From Streptomyces sp. TSRI0281 (GTDB lineage Bacteria > Actinomycetota > Actinomycetes > Streptomycetales > Streptomycetaceae), in NCBI RefSeq assembly GCF_001905125.1, contig NZ_LWLE01000001.1, positions 586,880 through 650,879 on the forward strand: DNA of 64,000 nucleotides, read 5' to 3'. This document shows positions 44,322 to 52,980 of this stretch, in pieces; position 1 is the first letter of the stretch, and the number at the start of each line of letters is the position of its first letter. The notes beneath the pieces were generated by a model. The model was given only the letters and a program-made list of their open reading frames with translations, did not search any database and was not told where the DNA came from. The position numbers and the translations under genes were made by a program.

Positions 44322-44434
44322 GGGGGCGGCCTTCCGGCGGTGATAAGGGGCTGTTCTGTCGATTCTACCGGCCGTGCGGAACCGTCCCCCGCCCGGTGAG
44401 ATCGCCACCCGCGTCTCAGCATCCGGGCCCGGCG

Positions 44435-44466
44435 TTGGTGGGACCGCGGGGCGGGGGCCATACTGT
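44435..44466 (+). promoter_or_regulatory. putative promoter of the chorismate mutase leader transcript
   Basis: TTGGTG (44435-44440) and TACTGT (44461-44466). The spacer of 20 nt is long. The -10 ends 5 nt before the leader ATG, so the transcript may start at or next to that ATG (leaderless). Confidence 0.5.
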
Positions 44467-44471
44467 CCCCC

Positions 44472-44543
44472 ATGCGTCAGCACACGACCTTCGTCTTTAC
44501 CTATGGCACCCGGCCCGCCGGCTGCCATGGTCGTGCTGCTTGA
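44472..44543 (+). CDS. 23-codon Phe/Tyr leader peptide of an attenuator
   Basis: A short frame beginning [12 protein letters not shown] and ending with TGA, 105 nt before the chorismate mutase start. Codons 7-11 are Phe-Val-Phe-Thr-Tyr, with the rare TTT and TAT. Phe and Tyr are the end products made from prephenate, the product of chorismate mutase. No Shine-Dalgarno is visible and the putative -10 ends 5 nt upstream, so translation is probably leaderless. A strong terminator hairpin follows the stop by 23 nt. The design matches ribosome-stalling attenuation. Confidence 0.75.
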   Translation: MRQHTTFVFTYGTRPAGCHGRAA

Positions 44544-44566
44544 GCTACTGACGAGCAACGTTCCAG

Positions 44567-44594
44567 GCGCCCCGGGCCGACAGGCCCGGGGCGC
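44567..44594 (+). terminator. attenuator hairpin upstream of chorismate mutase
   Basis: A perfect 12-bp stem (GCGCCCCGGGCC / GGCCCGGGGCGC) with a GACA loop, flanked by GCAACG and CGTTGC, which can extend it. CGGGCCG (44573-44579) in its 5' arm is complementary to CGGCCCG (44511-44517) in the leader-peptide region, giving a possible antiterminator. Confidence 0.8.
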
Positions 44595-44648
44595 TCTGCG
44601 TTGCGGGGCCTGTCGCTCCGGGGGCCGTACCCCACCGGGAGTCATCTC

Positions 44649-44954
44649 ATGAGCAACAGCACCGCCACCAGGAAGACCGCCGCCGAGCGGACCGGCGCGC
44701 ACACCGACGAGGCCGCCTCGCTGATCGGCGACGCCCGTGCGCGCATCGACGCCCTCGACGACCGGATCATCGGCCTCGTCCAGGAACGGATGGCCGTCTC
44801 GGCGGTCATCCAGGAGGCCAGGATCACCTCGGGGGGCCGCCGGGTGAACCTCTCCCGCGAGATGGACGTGCTCGGCCACTACAGGGACGCGCTGGGCAAG
44901 CCGGGCACCTCGCTCGCGATGACGCTGCTGGAGCTGTGCCGCGGCCGGGTGTGA
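44649..44954 (+). CDS. chorismate mutase (AroQ type)
   Basis: 101 residues, a monofunctional AroQ-fold enzyme converting chorismate to prephenate for Phe and Tyr synthesis. The first helix ([20 protein letters not shown]) carries the catalytic Arg and Asp; [20 protein letters not shown] and [11 protein letters not shown] follow. ATG 44649 follows GGGAG. Preceded by the leader peptide and terminator, so probably controlled by attenuation according to charged Phe/Tyr tRNA. Confidence 0.92.
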   Translation: MSNSTATRKTAAERTGAHTDEAASLIGDARARIDALDDRIIGLVQERMAVSAVIQEARITSGGRRVNLSREMDVLGHYRDALGKPGTSLAMTLLELCRGRV

Positions 44955-45115
44955 GGGGTGCGTCCCTGCGGGGCTGTACGGCCGTATCTCCGTTCGGTCC
45001 CGGTCTCACCCGTACGGCGCGTGACCGGGGCCGCCGCGGCTTCGTTGGTCCGGGTGTCCGTGCCAACCAGGGGCGGCATCGGTAGGAGACCACGCGTGGC
45101 TCCGCCGGGACGTGT

Positions 45116-45134
45116 GACGTACTGCAGGTACGTC
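45116..45134. promoter_or_regulatory. 19-bp inverted repeat in a gene-free region
   Basis: GACGTAC and GTACGTC around TGCAG. A typical operator size and symmetry for TetR-like regulators, but no adjacent regulator or start codon explains it. Confidence 0.35.
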
Positions 45135-45480
45135 GTGGGACCGCGTCCCGGCGCCTGTGACCGGACGGCAGGGGACAGCAGCCCGGTCACCCCATGTGCG
45201 GTCGGTCTCGGGGACGCCCGAGCCGGCCGCATCCGGTCGAAACGGTTGTGCGGGAGCGGTCCGTCCAGCACGATGCGAAGGGCAGCCACCGTTCGTCCCG
45301 GCCCGTCCCCGGTTGTCCCGGTCCCGCACTCTTCCGCCACCGGCCTTCACCTGGGCCGACGGCGATCTCGCGCCCCCTTGATACGCCGGGGAGCCGACCG
45401 ACAGATCTTCCTCCCGCGGCGCACCCCCCGGCGCCGCTCACCGGCACCGACGCGCTGCCCCGGACGTCGGTGCCGACAGC

Positions 45481-45520
45481 CGAGGGCCCCGTGGACCGTT
45501 CCTGGTCCGCGGGGCCCTCG
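45481..45520 (-). terminator. hairpin terminator after the surface-protein gene
   Basis: A 17-bp stem with one G-U-type pair (CGAGGGCCCCGTGGACC / GGTCCGCGGGGCCCTCG) and a GTTCCT loop, 20 nt beyond the stop codon. Confidence 0.85.
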
Positions 45521-45540
45521 GTGCTCACCGGACGCGGGGG

Positions 45541-47298
45541 TCAGTGCTGCCGGACGCGGCGACGGGTCGTCGCGTACAGCACGCCGCCCGCGGCCAGGGC
45601 GACGGCTGCGGCGCCGGAGGCCGCCAGGGCGACGGAGCCGGTGGAGGCGAGACTGCCGCCCTGGGACGAGCCGGTGGTCCCGGTCGTGGAACCCGAGGTG
45701 CCGGTGGCGCCCGACGTGCCGGAAGCCGAGTCACCGGAGGAGCCGGACGTACCCGCCGTGCCGGAGGTCGCGCCCTCGGTGCTTCCCGTCGTGGAGCCGG
45801 CCGGCCCCTCCGACGTACCGCCGGAGTCCTCGGCACCGGAGTCGTCGCCGTTCAGCATGAACTGCGCGGTGTTGTTGCCCGGCTTCGGGTCGAAGGGCAG
45901 TGCCGGGTCCGAGAGCGAGGTGTTGCGGACGCTGACCTTGCCGGAGGAGCCGATCAGCTTCTCGTCGATCTTCAGCTCGAAGGGCAGCGGGACCTCCGCG
46001 TCCTCGCGCACGGTCATCGAGGTGTCGCAGAAGTAGCGCGGGGCACCGAGCTGCTCGTCGCGGTGGTTGCCCCCGGCCGACACGCCCCGGCAGGAGGCGG
46101 GCTTGGCGGTGACGGTCGCGCCCTGGGGGACGGTGAAGTCGAGTGTGGCGACGTCCTCCCCGGAACGGAGGTAGCCGATCCAGGCGGGTCCCTCGTTGCG
46201 GAACCCGATGTCGGCCTTCACGGTGTCGCCCTCGGCACCGGACGCCTTGTCCCCGTATGCCACGAAGTCGGCGGTGTTCTTCGTACGGAAGTCGACTTCC
46301 TGCTGGTTGTCGTGGGGGTCGAGGTCCACACCGCGGGTGGACGCCACCTTCTTCAGGGTGAGGGCGGGGCCCTTCCCCTGGTCGAAGCGGGCGCCCGCGC
46401 GCTGGGCGGTGCGCTGGGCGGCGCCGCCCTCGTGGATGCGGTAGATGAAGGTGTCGTAGTACGCGCGCTCGGTGGACTCGACGGTGAGCGGCGTCTCCAG
46501 CGTGTACGTCCCGCCCGCCTCGAAGGAGCCGTCGATGGAGCAGAGGGCGGTGGACCAGGCGAAGTCGCCCATCTCCGGGACGCTGTTCTCCAGGTATTCG
46601 CAGTTGGAGTAGCGCTGGGGAAGGTCCAGGCCGCGCGAGTACATCAGGGTGAGCAGAACCCCGTCGGCGGCCCGTGTGCCGTTGTTGGTGAAGGTGATCG
46701 GGGCCTTCTGCTTCTCGCCCGGCGCGGGCTCCTGCTCGAACGGGAGCTGCTTCATCACGAGGTCGGGCCCGCCGACGGTGACCTTCGTGGTGAACGGCTT
46801 GAAGGTCGCGCCCTCGGCCGCACCGGTCACCTTGATGGTGCCGGAGTCGCCGTCCTTGCTGCCCTTGGCCGCGCTGATCTCCAGGTCGGCGACGCCGTTG
46901 AGACCGGGCCACACTCCGGAGTCGTGGCAGACGGCGGTGGCTCCGGTGACCTTGCAGTCCCCGCCCGCCTCGCCGTCGAAGCCGATGTCGGCGACGCCCG
47001 CGACGCCGGACAGGTCGAAGGTGTAGGTGACCCTGCCCTGGAATCCGCCGCTCTCCTCGTCCTCGGCCGGGTTGGCGACGGTGATCCCGGCGGTGGACTT
47101 CTTCGGCGAGCCGCTCGCGGGGTACGGGTACAGACCCGTCCCGGCCGGACCGCCCAGCGTGAATACGGGGTCGGCCGCCGATACGGGTGCGGCCGAGGCG
47201 AAGGAGCCTGCGGCGAGCGAACCGGCGGCCAGCAGACCTGCGGCGGCGAGACCGCCTGCCGTACGGCGCAGCGCGGTTCTCGGGGAAAGGCGTGTCAT
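45541..47298 (-). CDS. LAXTG-type sortase-anchored surface protein
   Basis: 585 residues. Signal peptide (TAGGLAAAGLLAAGSLAAGS, ending SASAAPVSA-like). The mature part is beta-rich, of DUF11/Ig-like character (PITFTNNGTRAADGVLLTLM; ADIGFRNEGPAWIGYL). A Ser/Thr/Gly wall-spanning linker precedes LASTG (the LAXTG motif of class E sortases), a hydrophobic helix and the basic tail RRRVRQH. It should be covalently attached to peptidoglycan. ATG 47298 follows AGAGGTCCGCG. Ligand unknown. Confidence 0.9.
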   Translation of the reverse strand: MTRLSPRTALRRTAGGLAAAGLLAAGSLAAGSFASAAPVSAADPVFTLGGPAGTGLYPYPASGSPKKSTAGITVANPAEDEESGGFQGRVTYTFDLSGVAGVADIGFDGEAGGDCKVTGATAVCHDSGVWPGLNGVADLEISAAKGSKDGDSGTIKVTGAAEGATFKPFTTKVTVGGPDLVMKQLPFEQEPAPGEKQKAPITFTNNGTRAADGVLLTLMYSRGLDLPQRYSNCEYLENSVPEMGDFAWSTALCSIDGSFEAGGTYTLETPLTVESTERAYYDTFIYRIHEGGAAQRTAQRAGARFDQGKGPALTLKKVASTRGVDLDPHDNQQEVDFRTKNTADFVAYGDKASGAEGDTVKADIGFRNEGPAWIGYLRSGEDVATLDFTVPQGATVTAKPASCRGVSAGGNHRDEQLGAPRYFCDTSMTVREDAEVPLPFELKIDEKLIGSSGKVSVRNTSLSDPALPFDPKPGNNTAQFMLNGDDSGAEDSGGTSEGPAGSTTGSTEGATSGTAGTSGSSGDSASGTSGATGTSGSTTGTTGSSQGGSLASTGSVALAASGAAAVALAAGGVLYATTRRRVRQH

Positions 47299-47392
47299 CG
47301 CGGACCTCTGGGACTCGACAGGAGCTGTGTGACTGCTGTGAGGCAGTACCGGTTCGACCACGCAGCTGTCCGAAGAGTTGCCCTGAGCAAGA

Positions 47393-49258
47393 TCACGGAT
47401 TGGGTACGGCGTCGCCTTCCGCCCGGACCTCGCCGTCGCCCTTGGGCGGGAGCGCGGGCATGCCCAGGAACGGCAGCCGCAGCGCGCCGAACGCCTCCTT
47501 CGGCACCGTCGGCGCGTGCGGCTCCACCGCGGCCAGCCGCTCGTAGGCCGCGCCCGGCTCCGGACGCGGGTCCCGCGCGCCCTTGTTGGGCCAGAAGGAC
47601 ATGGCCCGCTCCGCCTGCGCGGTGATCGTCAGCGACGGGTTGACGCCGAGGTTCGCGGAGACGGCCGAGCCGTCGACGACGGAGATTCCCGGGTGGCCGT
47701 ACAGCCGGTGGTACGGGTCGATGACCCCGTCCTCGGCGCTCGCCCCGATCGGGCAGCCGCCGAGGAAGTGGGCGGTGAGCGGTGTCCCCATCAGTTCCCC
47801 GACGTTGGAACCGGCGAAGCCGTTGATCTCGTCGGCGAGCAGCGAGGCGCTGCGGGTCGCCTCGGCGATCTGCGTCGGGTTGGGCGCGCCGTGCCCCTGC
47901 CGGGCGGTGAGGAGGCCCTTCCCGAGACCGCCCGGCTTGCGGTACGTCGTCAGGGAGTTGTCCAGGGACTGCATGACCAGGCCGATGATGGTCCGCTCGG
48001 ACCAGTGGTGGTTGGAGAGCGAACGCACCGCGAGCGTGGGGTGTCTGGCCATATTGCCCAGCCAGCCCAGCACCCGGCGGCCCCCGTAGGGCACCTGGAG
48101 GATGGACATGGCGCCCATGGCGTTGGAGCCCTTGCCGTACCGGACGGGCTCGATGTGCGTGTTGGCGTCCGGGTGGATCGAGGACGTGATGGCGACGCCC
48201 TGCGTGAAGTCGGCCTTCGGGGTGCCGTGCTTCCTGCGGTAGCGGCGGTCGCTGGTCTGCGAGCCGACGAGCGCCTCGGAGTTGGTCCGGGTCAGTTCGC
48301 CGAGCCGCGCCGAGAGCCGGGGCAGCAGCCCCTGGTCCTTCATGGTGTGCAGCAGGGTCTGGGTGCCGTACGTGCCCGCCGCGACGACCACCTCGCGGGC
48401 GCGCAGCAGGGTGGGCCCGCCCTTCCTGCGGCGGTCGGTCGGGACGGTCGTGACGTGGTAGCCGCCCTCCGGGTCGTCCGTGATCGCGACGACGGACGTC
48501 ATCGGACGGATGACCGCTCCGGCCTTCTCCGCGAGGTGGAGGTAGTTCTCGTTGAGGGTGTTCTTCGCGCCGTGGCGGCAGCCCGTCATGCATTCGCCGC
48601 ACTCGGTGCACGCCTTGCGGGCGGGGCCCGCGCCCCCGAAGTACGGGTCGGGGACCGTACCGCCGGGCTTCGCCCTCGCCGTGCCGTCGGCGTCCTTGCC
48701 GTCGCCGAAGAAGACCCCGACGGGGGCGAGGTGGAAGGTGTCTCCGACGCCCATCGCCTGCGCGGCGGCCTTGAGGTGGACGTCGGAGGGGGTCATGGTC
48801 GGGTTGAGCCGGACCCCCAGCATCCGCTTGGCCTGGTCGTAGTACGGCTTCAGCTCGTCCTGCCAGTCGGTGATCCCGGCCCACTGACGGTCCTCGAAGA
48901 ACGGCGCGGGCGGCACGTACAGCGTGTTGGCGTAGTTGAGCGAGCCGCCGCCGACGCCCGCCCCGGCCAGCACCATGACGTTGCCGAGCAGATGCACGCG
49001 CTGGATGCCGAAGAGACCGAGGGCGGGGGCCCAGAGGTAGTTCCGGATGTCCCAGGAGGTCTTGGGGAGCGTGCCGGGGGTGAAGCGGCGGCCCGCCTCC
49101 AGGACCCCGACGCGGTAGCCCTTCTCGGTCAGCCGCAGCGCCGACACCGCTCCGCCGAAGCCCGAGCCCACGACGATGACGTCGTAGTCGTACGCGGCGT
49201 CGTCCTCGGCCGGTACGGGGTTCTCGGGCCGATTCTGGGCAGGGCTGTCCTGGGGCAT
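47393..49258 (-). CDS. GMC oxidoreductase (cholesterol-oxidase-like) with ferredoxin-type Cys cluster
   Basis: 621 residues. FAD-binding YDVIVVGSGFGGAVSALRL, then LAGAGVGGGSLNYANTLYVP and the C-terminal GMC domain (AHFLGGCPIGASAEDGVID; HPGISVVDGSAVSANLGVNP). An insert carries Cys217, Cys220, Cys223 and Cys227 (CTECGECMTGC), the spacing of a [4Fe-4S] ferredoxin. Related actinobacterial 'cholesterol oxidase-like' proteins share this motif. Substrate unknown. ATG 49258 follows GAGGAGAGCC. It follows the semialdehyde dehydrogenase gene by 59 nt, suggesting cotranscription. Confidence 0.9.
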   Translation of the reverse strand: MPQDSPAQNRPENPVPAEDDAAYDYDVIVVGSGFGGAVSALRLTEKGYRVGVLEAGRRFTPGTLPKTSWDIRNYLWAPALGLFGIQRVHLLGNVMVLAGAGVGGGSLNYANTLYVPPAPFFEDRQWAGITDWQDELKPYYDQAKRMLGVRLNPTMTPSDVHLKAAAQAMGVGDTFHLAPVGVFFGDGKDADGTARAKPGGTVPDPYFGGAGPARKACTECGECMTGCRHGAKNTLNENYLHLAEKAGAVIRPMTSVVAITDDPEGGYHVTTVPTDRRRKGGPTLLRAREVVVAAGTYGTQTLLHTMKDQGLLPRLSARLGELTRTNSEALVGSQTSDRRYRRKHGTPKADFTQGVAITSSIHPDANTHIEPVRYGKGSNAMGAMSILQVPYGGRRVLGWLGNMARHPTLAVRSLSNHHWSERTIIGLVMQSLDNSLTTYRKPGGLGKGLLTARQGHGAPNPTQIAEATRSASLLADEINGFAGSNVGELMGTPLTAHFLGGCPIGASAEDGVIDPYHRLYGHPGISVVDGSAVSANLGVNPSLTITAQAERAMSFWPNKGARDPRPEPGAAYERLAAVEPHAPTVPKEAFGALRLPFLGMPALPPKGDGEVRAEGDAVPNP

Positions 49259-49317
49259 GGCTCTCCTCGGTACGAAAAGGGCAGAAGTGCTGCGGAACCG
49301 CGTACGCCGTGGCCGGG

Positions 49318-50934
49318 TCAGCGCAGGCGGAACGCCTTCATCGCCTTCAGGCTGCGGCTCATGAACGCCGCGTACTTCTCGTCGTCCATCCCGAAGGACG
49401 GGGCGAGCGGAATCAGCCGCTGCTGGGCGACGGTCTGGGCCTCGGTGTACTTGAGGATGCCCTCGGAGCCGTGCCGCCGGCCGAGACCGGACTCCTTCAT
49501 GCCGCCCATCGGAGACTGCACGCTGCCGTACGCGGGGGCGTACCCCTCGTTGATGTTGACCGTGCCGGTCCGCAGCCGGGCGGCGACCCGGTGGCCGCGC
49601 TTGCCGTCCTTGGTCCAGACGCTCGAATTCAGGCCGTACGGGGTGGCGTTGGCGAGGTCGATGACCGCGTCCTCGTCGCTGAAGCGGTAGATGGAGACGA
49701 CCGGTCCGAAGGTCTCCTGGGTGCAGACGGCCATCGGCGCCTCGACGCCGTCCAGGATGGTCGGCTCGTAGAACAGCGGGCCGATGTCGGGCCGGGCGAC
49801 GCCGCCCGCGACGAGCGTGGCGCCCTTCTCGACGGCTTCGGCGACGTGCTGGGTGACGGTCTCCAGCTGGCGCTCCCCGACGAGGGAGCCCATGTCGGCG
49901 CCGTACGCGAGGGAGCTGCCGAGCCGCATCGCCTTCGTACGGGCGGCGAACCGGGCGACGAAGTCGTCGGCGATCGACTCGTGGACGTACAGCCGCTCGA
50001 TGGAGATGCAGAGCTGTCCGGCGGACGAGAAGCAGGCACGCACGGCGCCCGCGGCGGCCTTCTCCACATCGGCGTCCGCGAGGACCAGCATGGCGTTCTT
50101 GCCGCCGAGCTCCAGGGAGACGCCGACGAGGCGGGCGGCGGCGCCCTGGGCGACCTCGCGGCCGGTGCGGGTGGAGCCGGTGAAGGAGACGTAGTCGGCG
50201 TGGCTGACGACCTCGGGGCCGACGACGGGGCCCTCGCCGAGGACGACCTGGAACACCTCGGCGGGCAGTCCGGCCTCGATGAGCAGGTCACGGGCCCAGA
50301 GCGCGGTCAGCGCGGTCTCCGTGTCGGGCTTCATCACCACGGCGTTGCCGGAGACGAACGCGGGCAGGGCGTCGCCCACGGACAGTTCGAGCGGGTAGTT
50401 CCACGGAGCGATCTGGCCGACGACCCCGCGCGGCTGGCGCAGCTCGGTGACCTTGGTGAGGGTCGGTACGACACCGGTGTGCCGCCTCGCCCGCAGGTAC
50501 GAGGACGCCTTGCGGCCGTAGTGCCGGGCGGCGACGGCGACGGCCTGCACCTCTTCGTGGGCGTGCAGCCGGGCCTTGCCGGTCTCCAGCTGGATGAGGT
50601 CGAGGACCTCGGACTGGCGGCTGAGCACGAGGTCGTGGAAGCGGAGCAGGATCGCCGCCCTGGACCGTACGGGGGTCGCGGCCCAGGCGGGCTGGGCGGC
50701 GCGGGCCCGCTCGAAGGCGGTCGCCACGTCCTCGGGGGTGGACTCGGGCAGGTCCGCCAGCTTCTCCCCGGTGAAGGGGGTGTGGTTCGCCGTACGGCCG
50801 GAGCCGACGACGCCGCGGGTCAGCTGGGCGATCACCTCGGGGGTGACCACATCGGCGGCCGTGCGCACGCCTGCGGGGGCGGCCGCGACGGGGTTCGTAC
50901 CGAGGGGGGCAACAGGGGCCTGCGAGTCCGTCAT
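49318..50934 (-). CDS. succinic semialdehyde dehydrogenase (NADP-type, GabD2-like)
   Basis: 538 residues, aldehyde dehydrogenase superfamily. Oxyanion/cofactor APWNYPLELSVGDALPA, catalytic Glu in SLELGGKNAM and catalytic Cys in CFSSAGQLCISIERLYV (QLC, as in the SSADH subgroup), then TQETFGPVV. Oxidises succinate semialdehyde to succinate in GABA and related breakdown. No Shine-Dalgarno; TACTCT lies 7 nt before the ATG, so the message may be leaderless. First gene of a probable pair with the GMC oxidoreductase. Confidence 0.9.
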   Translation of the reverse strand: MTDSQAPVAPLGTNPVAAAPAGVRTAADVVTPEVIAQLTRGVVGSGRTANHTPFTGEKLADLPESTPEDVATAFERARAAQPAWAATPVRSRAAILLRFHDLVLSRQSEVLDLIQLETGKARLHAHEEVQAVAVAARHYGRKASSYLRARRHTGVVPTLTKVTELRQPRGVVGQIAPWNYPLELSVGDALPAFVSGNAVVMKPDTETALTALWARDLLIEAGLPAEVFQVVLGEGPVVGPEVVSHADYVSFTGSTRTGREVAQGAAARLVGVSLELGGKNAMLVLADADVEKAAAGAVRACFSSAGQLCISIERLYVHESIADDFVARFAARTKAMRLGSSLAYGADMGSLVGERQLETVTQHVAEAVEKGATLVAGGVARPDIGPLFYEPTILDGVEAPMAVCTQETFGPVVSIYRFSDEDAVIDLANATPYGLNSSVWTKDGKRGHRVAARLRTGTVNINEGYAPAYGSVQSPMGGMKESGLGRRHGSEGILKYTEAQTVAQQRLIPLAPSFGMDDEKYAAFMSRSLKAMKAFRLR

Positions 50935-51258
50935 GAGGGCGAGAGTATGTCCACCCGCAGACTTTGGGTACCCGTCGGTAATAGGTTTTCACTCTCCCCA
51001 CAACCCACCCCACGAACTCGCCAGTGATCGCTGGCCACATAACCGCTGATCAGTGGCTATCTCCCCGGCGGCAGCCCGCCGACATCCGAACAGGCATCCG
51101 GCCGGACATCTGTACAGGGATCCGGACAGGGATCCGGACGGGGATCCGGACCGGCATCCGGACAGGGATCCCGTCGGTGTCCCGGCAGACGTCCCTGAGG
51201 TTGTCCCTGAGGCCGTCCCTGAAGCCGACCCGTCGGCATCCGGACGGGGCGGGCATCC
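50935..51258. other. intergenic region with 12-bp tandem repeats
   Basis: 324 bp between two minus-strand genes: the dehydrogenase promoter side, and the 3' flank of a kinase gene dominated by the 12-bp array at 51083-51178. No gene seen. Confidence 0.7.
51083..51178. repeat. 12-bp tandem repeat, about eight copies
   Basis: Consecutive 12-mers CATCCGAACAGG, CATCCGGCCGGA, CATCTGTACAGG, GATCCGGACAGG, GATCCGGACGGG, GATCCGGACCGG, CATCCGGACAGG and GATCCCGTCGGT, in the 3' flank of the kinase gene. Non-coding. Confidence 0.95.
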
Positions 51259-52980
51259 TCAGTTCGCCGCCTCCGGGGCCTTCCAGCTGCGCAGCATGGT
51301 GTCGAACTGCTCCCGGCTGGTCGCCCAGTCCTCGTCCGGCGCCGTCAGGTACAGCGCGTACTCGGGCCCGCCCGCCTCGCCGTAGTACATCTGGTCGATG
51401 CCACGACGCGGGCCAGGATGCTCCTTGGACTCGACCCAGGTGAACTCCCAGAGGGAGCCCGGCCGGTCGCGGTAGATGTTCGACTGGAGGCTGACGCGCT
51501 CGTAGCCGGGCAGCCGCTTGGCGAGGTCCTTCTCCAGATTCAGCATGTGCGTGTACGAACTCTCGAAGTCCGGTTCCGGATCGATGCTGATCCGGAGGCG
51601 GTGGGCGCCGTTGTCCGGTGTGTAGTCGATCTGGTTGCCCTCCGTCCGGCGCTCCCACCCGTCCGGTACGACCAGGCTGAAGCCCTTCGGGTCCTCGACC
51701 CTCTGCCAGCCGTCGGGTATCTCCTTGGCGGGCGGCTTCGGGTCCTGGCCCGCTTCCGACCCCGTGTCCCGTCCCCCCGAGGAGACGGACGGCGCGGGCG
51801 CCGCGGTGGCGGGCGCCTCCGGTGACCTCCCCCCGTCACCGCCGTCCGCGTACTTCATCGCGGCCAGACCCGCCGCGCCGCCGAGCACCGCGGCCACGGC
51901 GATGACCACGAGCCGCGTGCGCCACCGGGCTCCGGCGCGCCGCGTCACCGGCGTGGAGGCGGCGGGAGCAGGTACAAGGACGGGGACCGGGGCGGCCGGG
52001 GTGTGCGAGGTGCCGGCCGACGTGCCGCCGGTCAGCCGGTCCGTGGCATCGTCCGGGGCCGTGAATCCGTTCAGGGCCTCTTCGGTGACCCGTTGGGTCG
52101 GTACGAACGCCTGGGCGGCCCGGGGCTTCCGGCCCTCCATCGCGTCCAGCAGCATCCGCTCGGTCTCGGCGGCCGACGGCCGGTCCTCGGGGTCCTTGCG
52201 GAGCAGCGCGGTGATCACGGGGGTCAGTGGACCGGCGTTGGCGGGCGTGGGCGGCTCATCGGTGACCACCGCCTGCATGGTGGAGATCGGTGACGTACGG
52301 CGGAACGGGGAGCGTCCCTCCACCGCGGTGTACAGCGTGGCGCCGAGCGACCAGAGGTCGGAGGACGGGCCCGGGTCGCCGCCACGTACCCGTTCGGGCG
52401 CCAGGTAGTCGATGGAGCCGACCAGTTCACCGGTCCTGGTGATGGTGGAGTCGCCCTCGATCGCGGCGATCCCGAAGTCGGTCAGGAGCACCTGCCCGTC
52501 GCGGGCCAGCAGGACGTTGCCGGGTTTGACGTCCCGGTGGAGCACTCCGGCACTGTGCGCGGCACGCAGGGCGCTGAGCACATGGAGACCGATCCTGGCC
52601 GCCTCGCGCGGTGCCATCTCGCCGTTCTCCTTGGCGGCGTCGGCGAGCGAGGGCCCGTCGACGTACTGCATCACGATCCAGGGGCGGTTGTCGTACTCGA
52701 TGACGTCATGGACGGTGACGACTCCGGGGTGCGTGATGCGGGCCGCCGCGCGCGCCTCCTTCTGGGTGCGCGCGTGCAGGACGAGCCGGTCGGCCTCGGC
52801 GACGTACAGCCCTGCGGTCAACTCCTTGACGGCGACGGTGCGGTGCAGCACCTCGTCGTGGGCGCGCCAGACCTTGCCCATACCGCCGCGGCCGAGGACC
52901 TCGCCCAGCCGGTACCGCCCGGCCAGCACCAGTCCCGCGCCCGTGCCCGCGCCCCTGCCCGTGCCCTGTGATTGATCCAC
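51259..52980 (-). CDS. PknB-type Ser/Thr protein kinase, membrane-anchored (1)
   Basis: 573 residues. Complete Hanks-type kinase domain: Gly loop LGRGGMGKV (29-37), Lys52 in VAVK, HRDVKPGN (148-155) and DFG (168-170), then a YLAPERV activation segment. A Pro/Thr-rich linker and one membrane helix (RLVVIAVAAVLGGAAGLAAM) lead to an extracytoplasmic domain of about 150 residues (GWQRVEDPKGFSLVVPDGWE) resembling those of the two neighbouring kinase-like proteins. No PASTA repeats. Start GTG 52980 (VDQSQGTG). One of three related genes in a row. Confidence 0.93.
   Translation of the reverse strand: MDQSQGTGRGAGTGAGLVLAGRYRLGEVLGRGGMGKVWRAHDEVLHRTVAVKELTAGLYVAEADRLVLHARTQKEARAAARITHPGVVTVHDVIEYDNRPWIVMQYVDGPSLADAAKENGEMAPREAARIGLHVLSALRAAHSAGVLHRDVKPGNVLLARDGQVLLTDFGIAAIEGDSTITRTGELVGSIDYLAPERVRGGDPGPSSDLWSLGATLYTAVEGRSPFRRTSPISTMQAVVTDEPPTPANAGPLTPVITALLRKDPEDRPSAAETERMLLDAMEGRKPRAAQAFVPTQRVTEEALNGFTAPDDATDRLTGGTSAGTSHTPAAPVPVLVPAPAASTPVTRRAGARWRTRLVVIAVAAVLGGAAGLAAMKYADGGDGGRSPEAPATAAPAPSVSSGGRDTGSEAGQDPKPPAKEIPDGWQRVEDPKGFSLVVPDGWERRTEGNQIDYTPDNGAHRLRISIDPEPDFESSYTHMLNLEKDLAKRLPGYERVSLQSNIYRDRPGSLWEFTWVESKEHPGPRRGIDQMYYGEAGGPEYALYLTAPDEDWATSREQFDTMLRSWKAPEAAN

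Larger units (their letters stand above)
44322..44648. other. guaA / chorismate mutase intergenic region with attenuator
   Basis: A 327-bp gap between divergent genes. The guaA side carries the guaA leader and -10. The rest is the leader peptide and terminator/antiterminator of the chorismate mutase gene, listed separately. Confidence 0.8.
44955..45540. other. long intergenic region, no gene recognised
   Basis: 586 bp between the chorismate mutase stop and the convergent surface-protein gene. The open frames crossing it are Arg/Pro-rich without family-like sequence. It holds a 19-bp inverted repeat (45116-45134) and the terminator of the surface-protein gene (45481-45520). Confidence 0.65.

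Noticed and set aside
42726..44879. A 717-codon frame for GMP synthase
   Set aside because: The extra 186 residues cross the attenuator and chorismate mutase start region; GTG 44321 with GGAAGG gives the normal GuaA length.
44958..45860. Open frames of about 300 codons on the plus strand between chorismate mutase and the surface protein
   Set aside because: Extremely Arg/Pro-rich, no Shine-Dalgarno, and running into the antisense of a certain gene.
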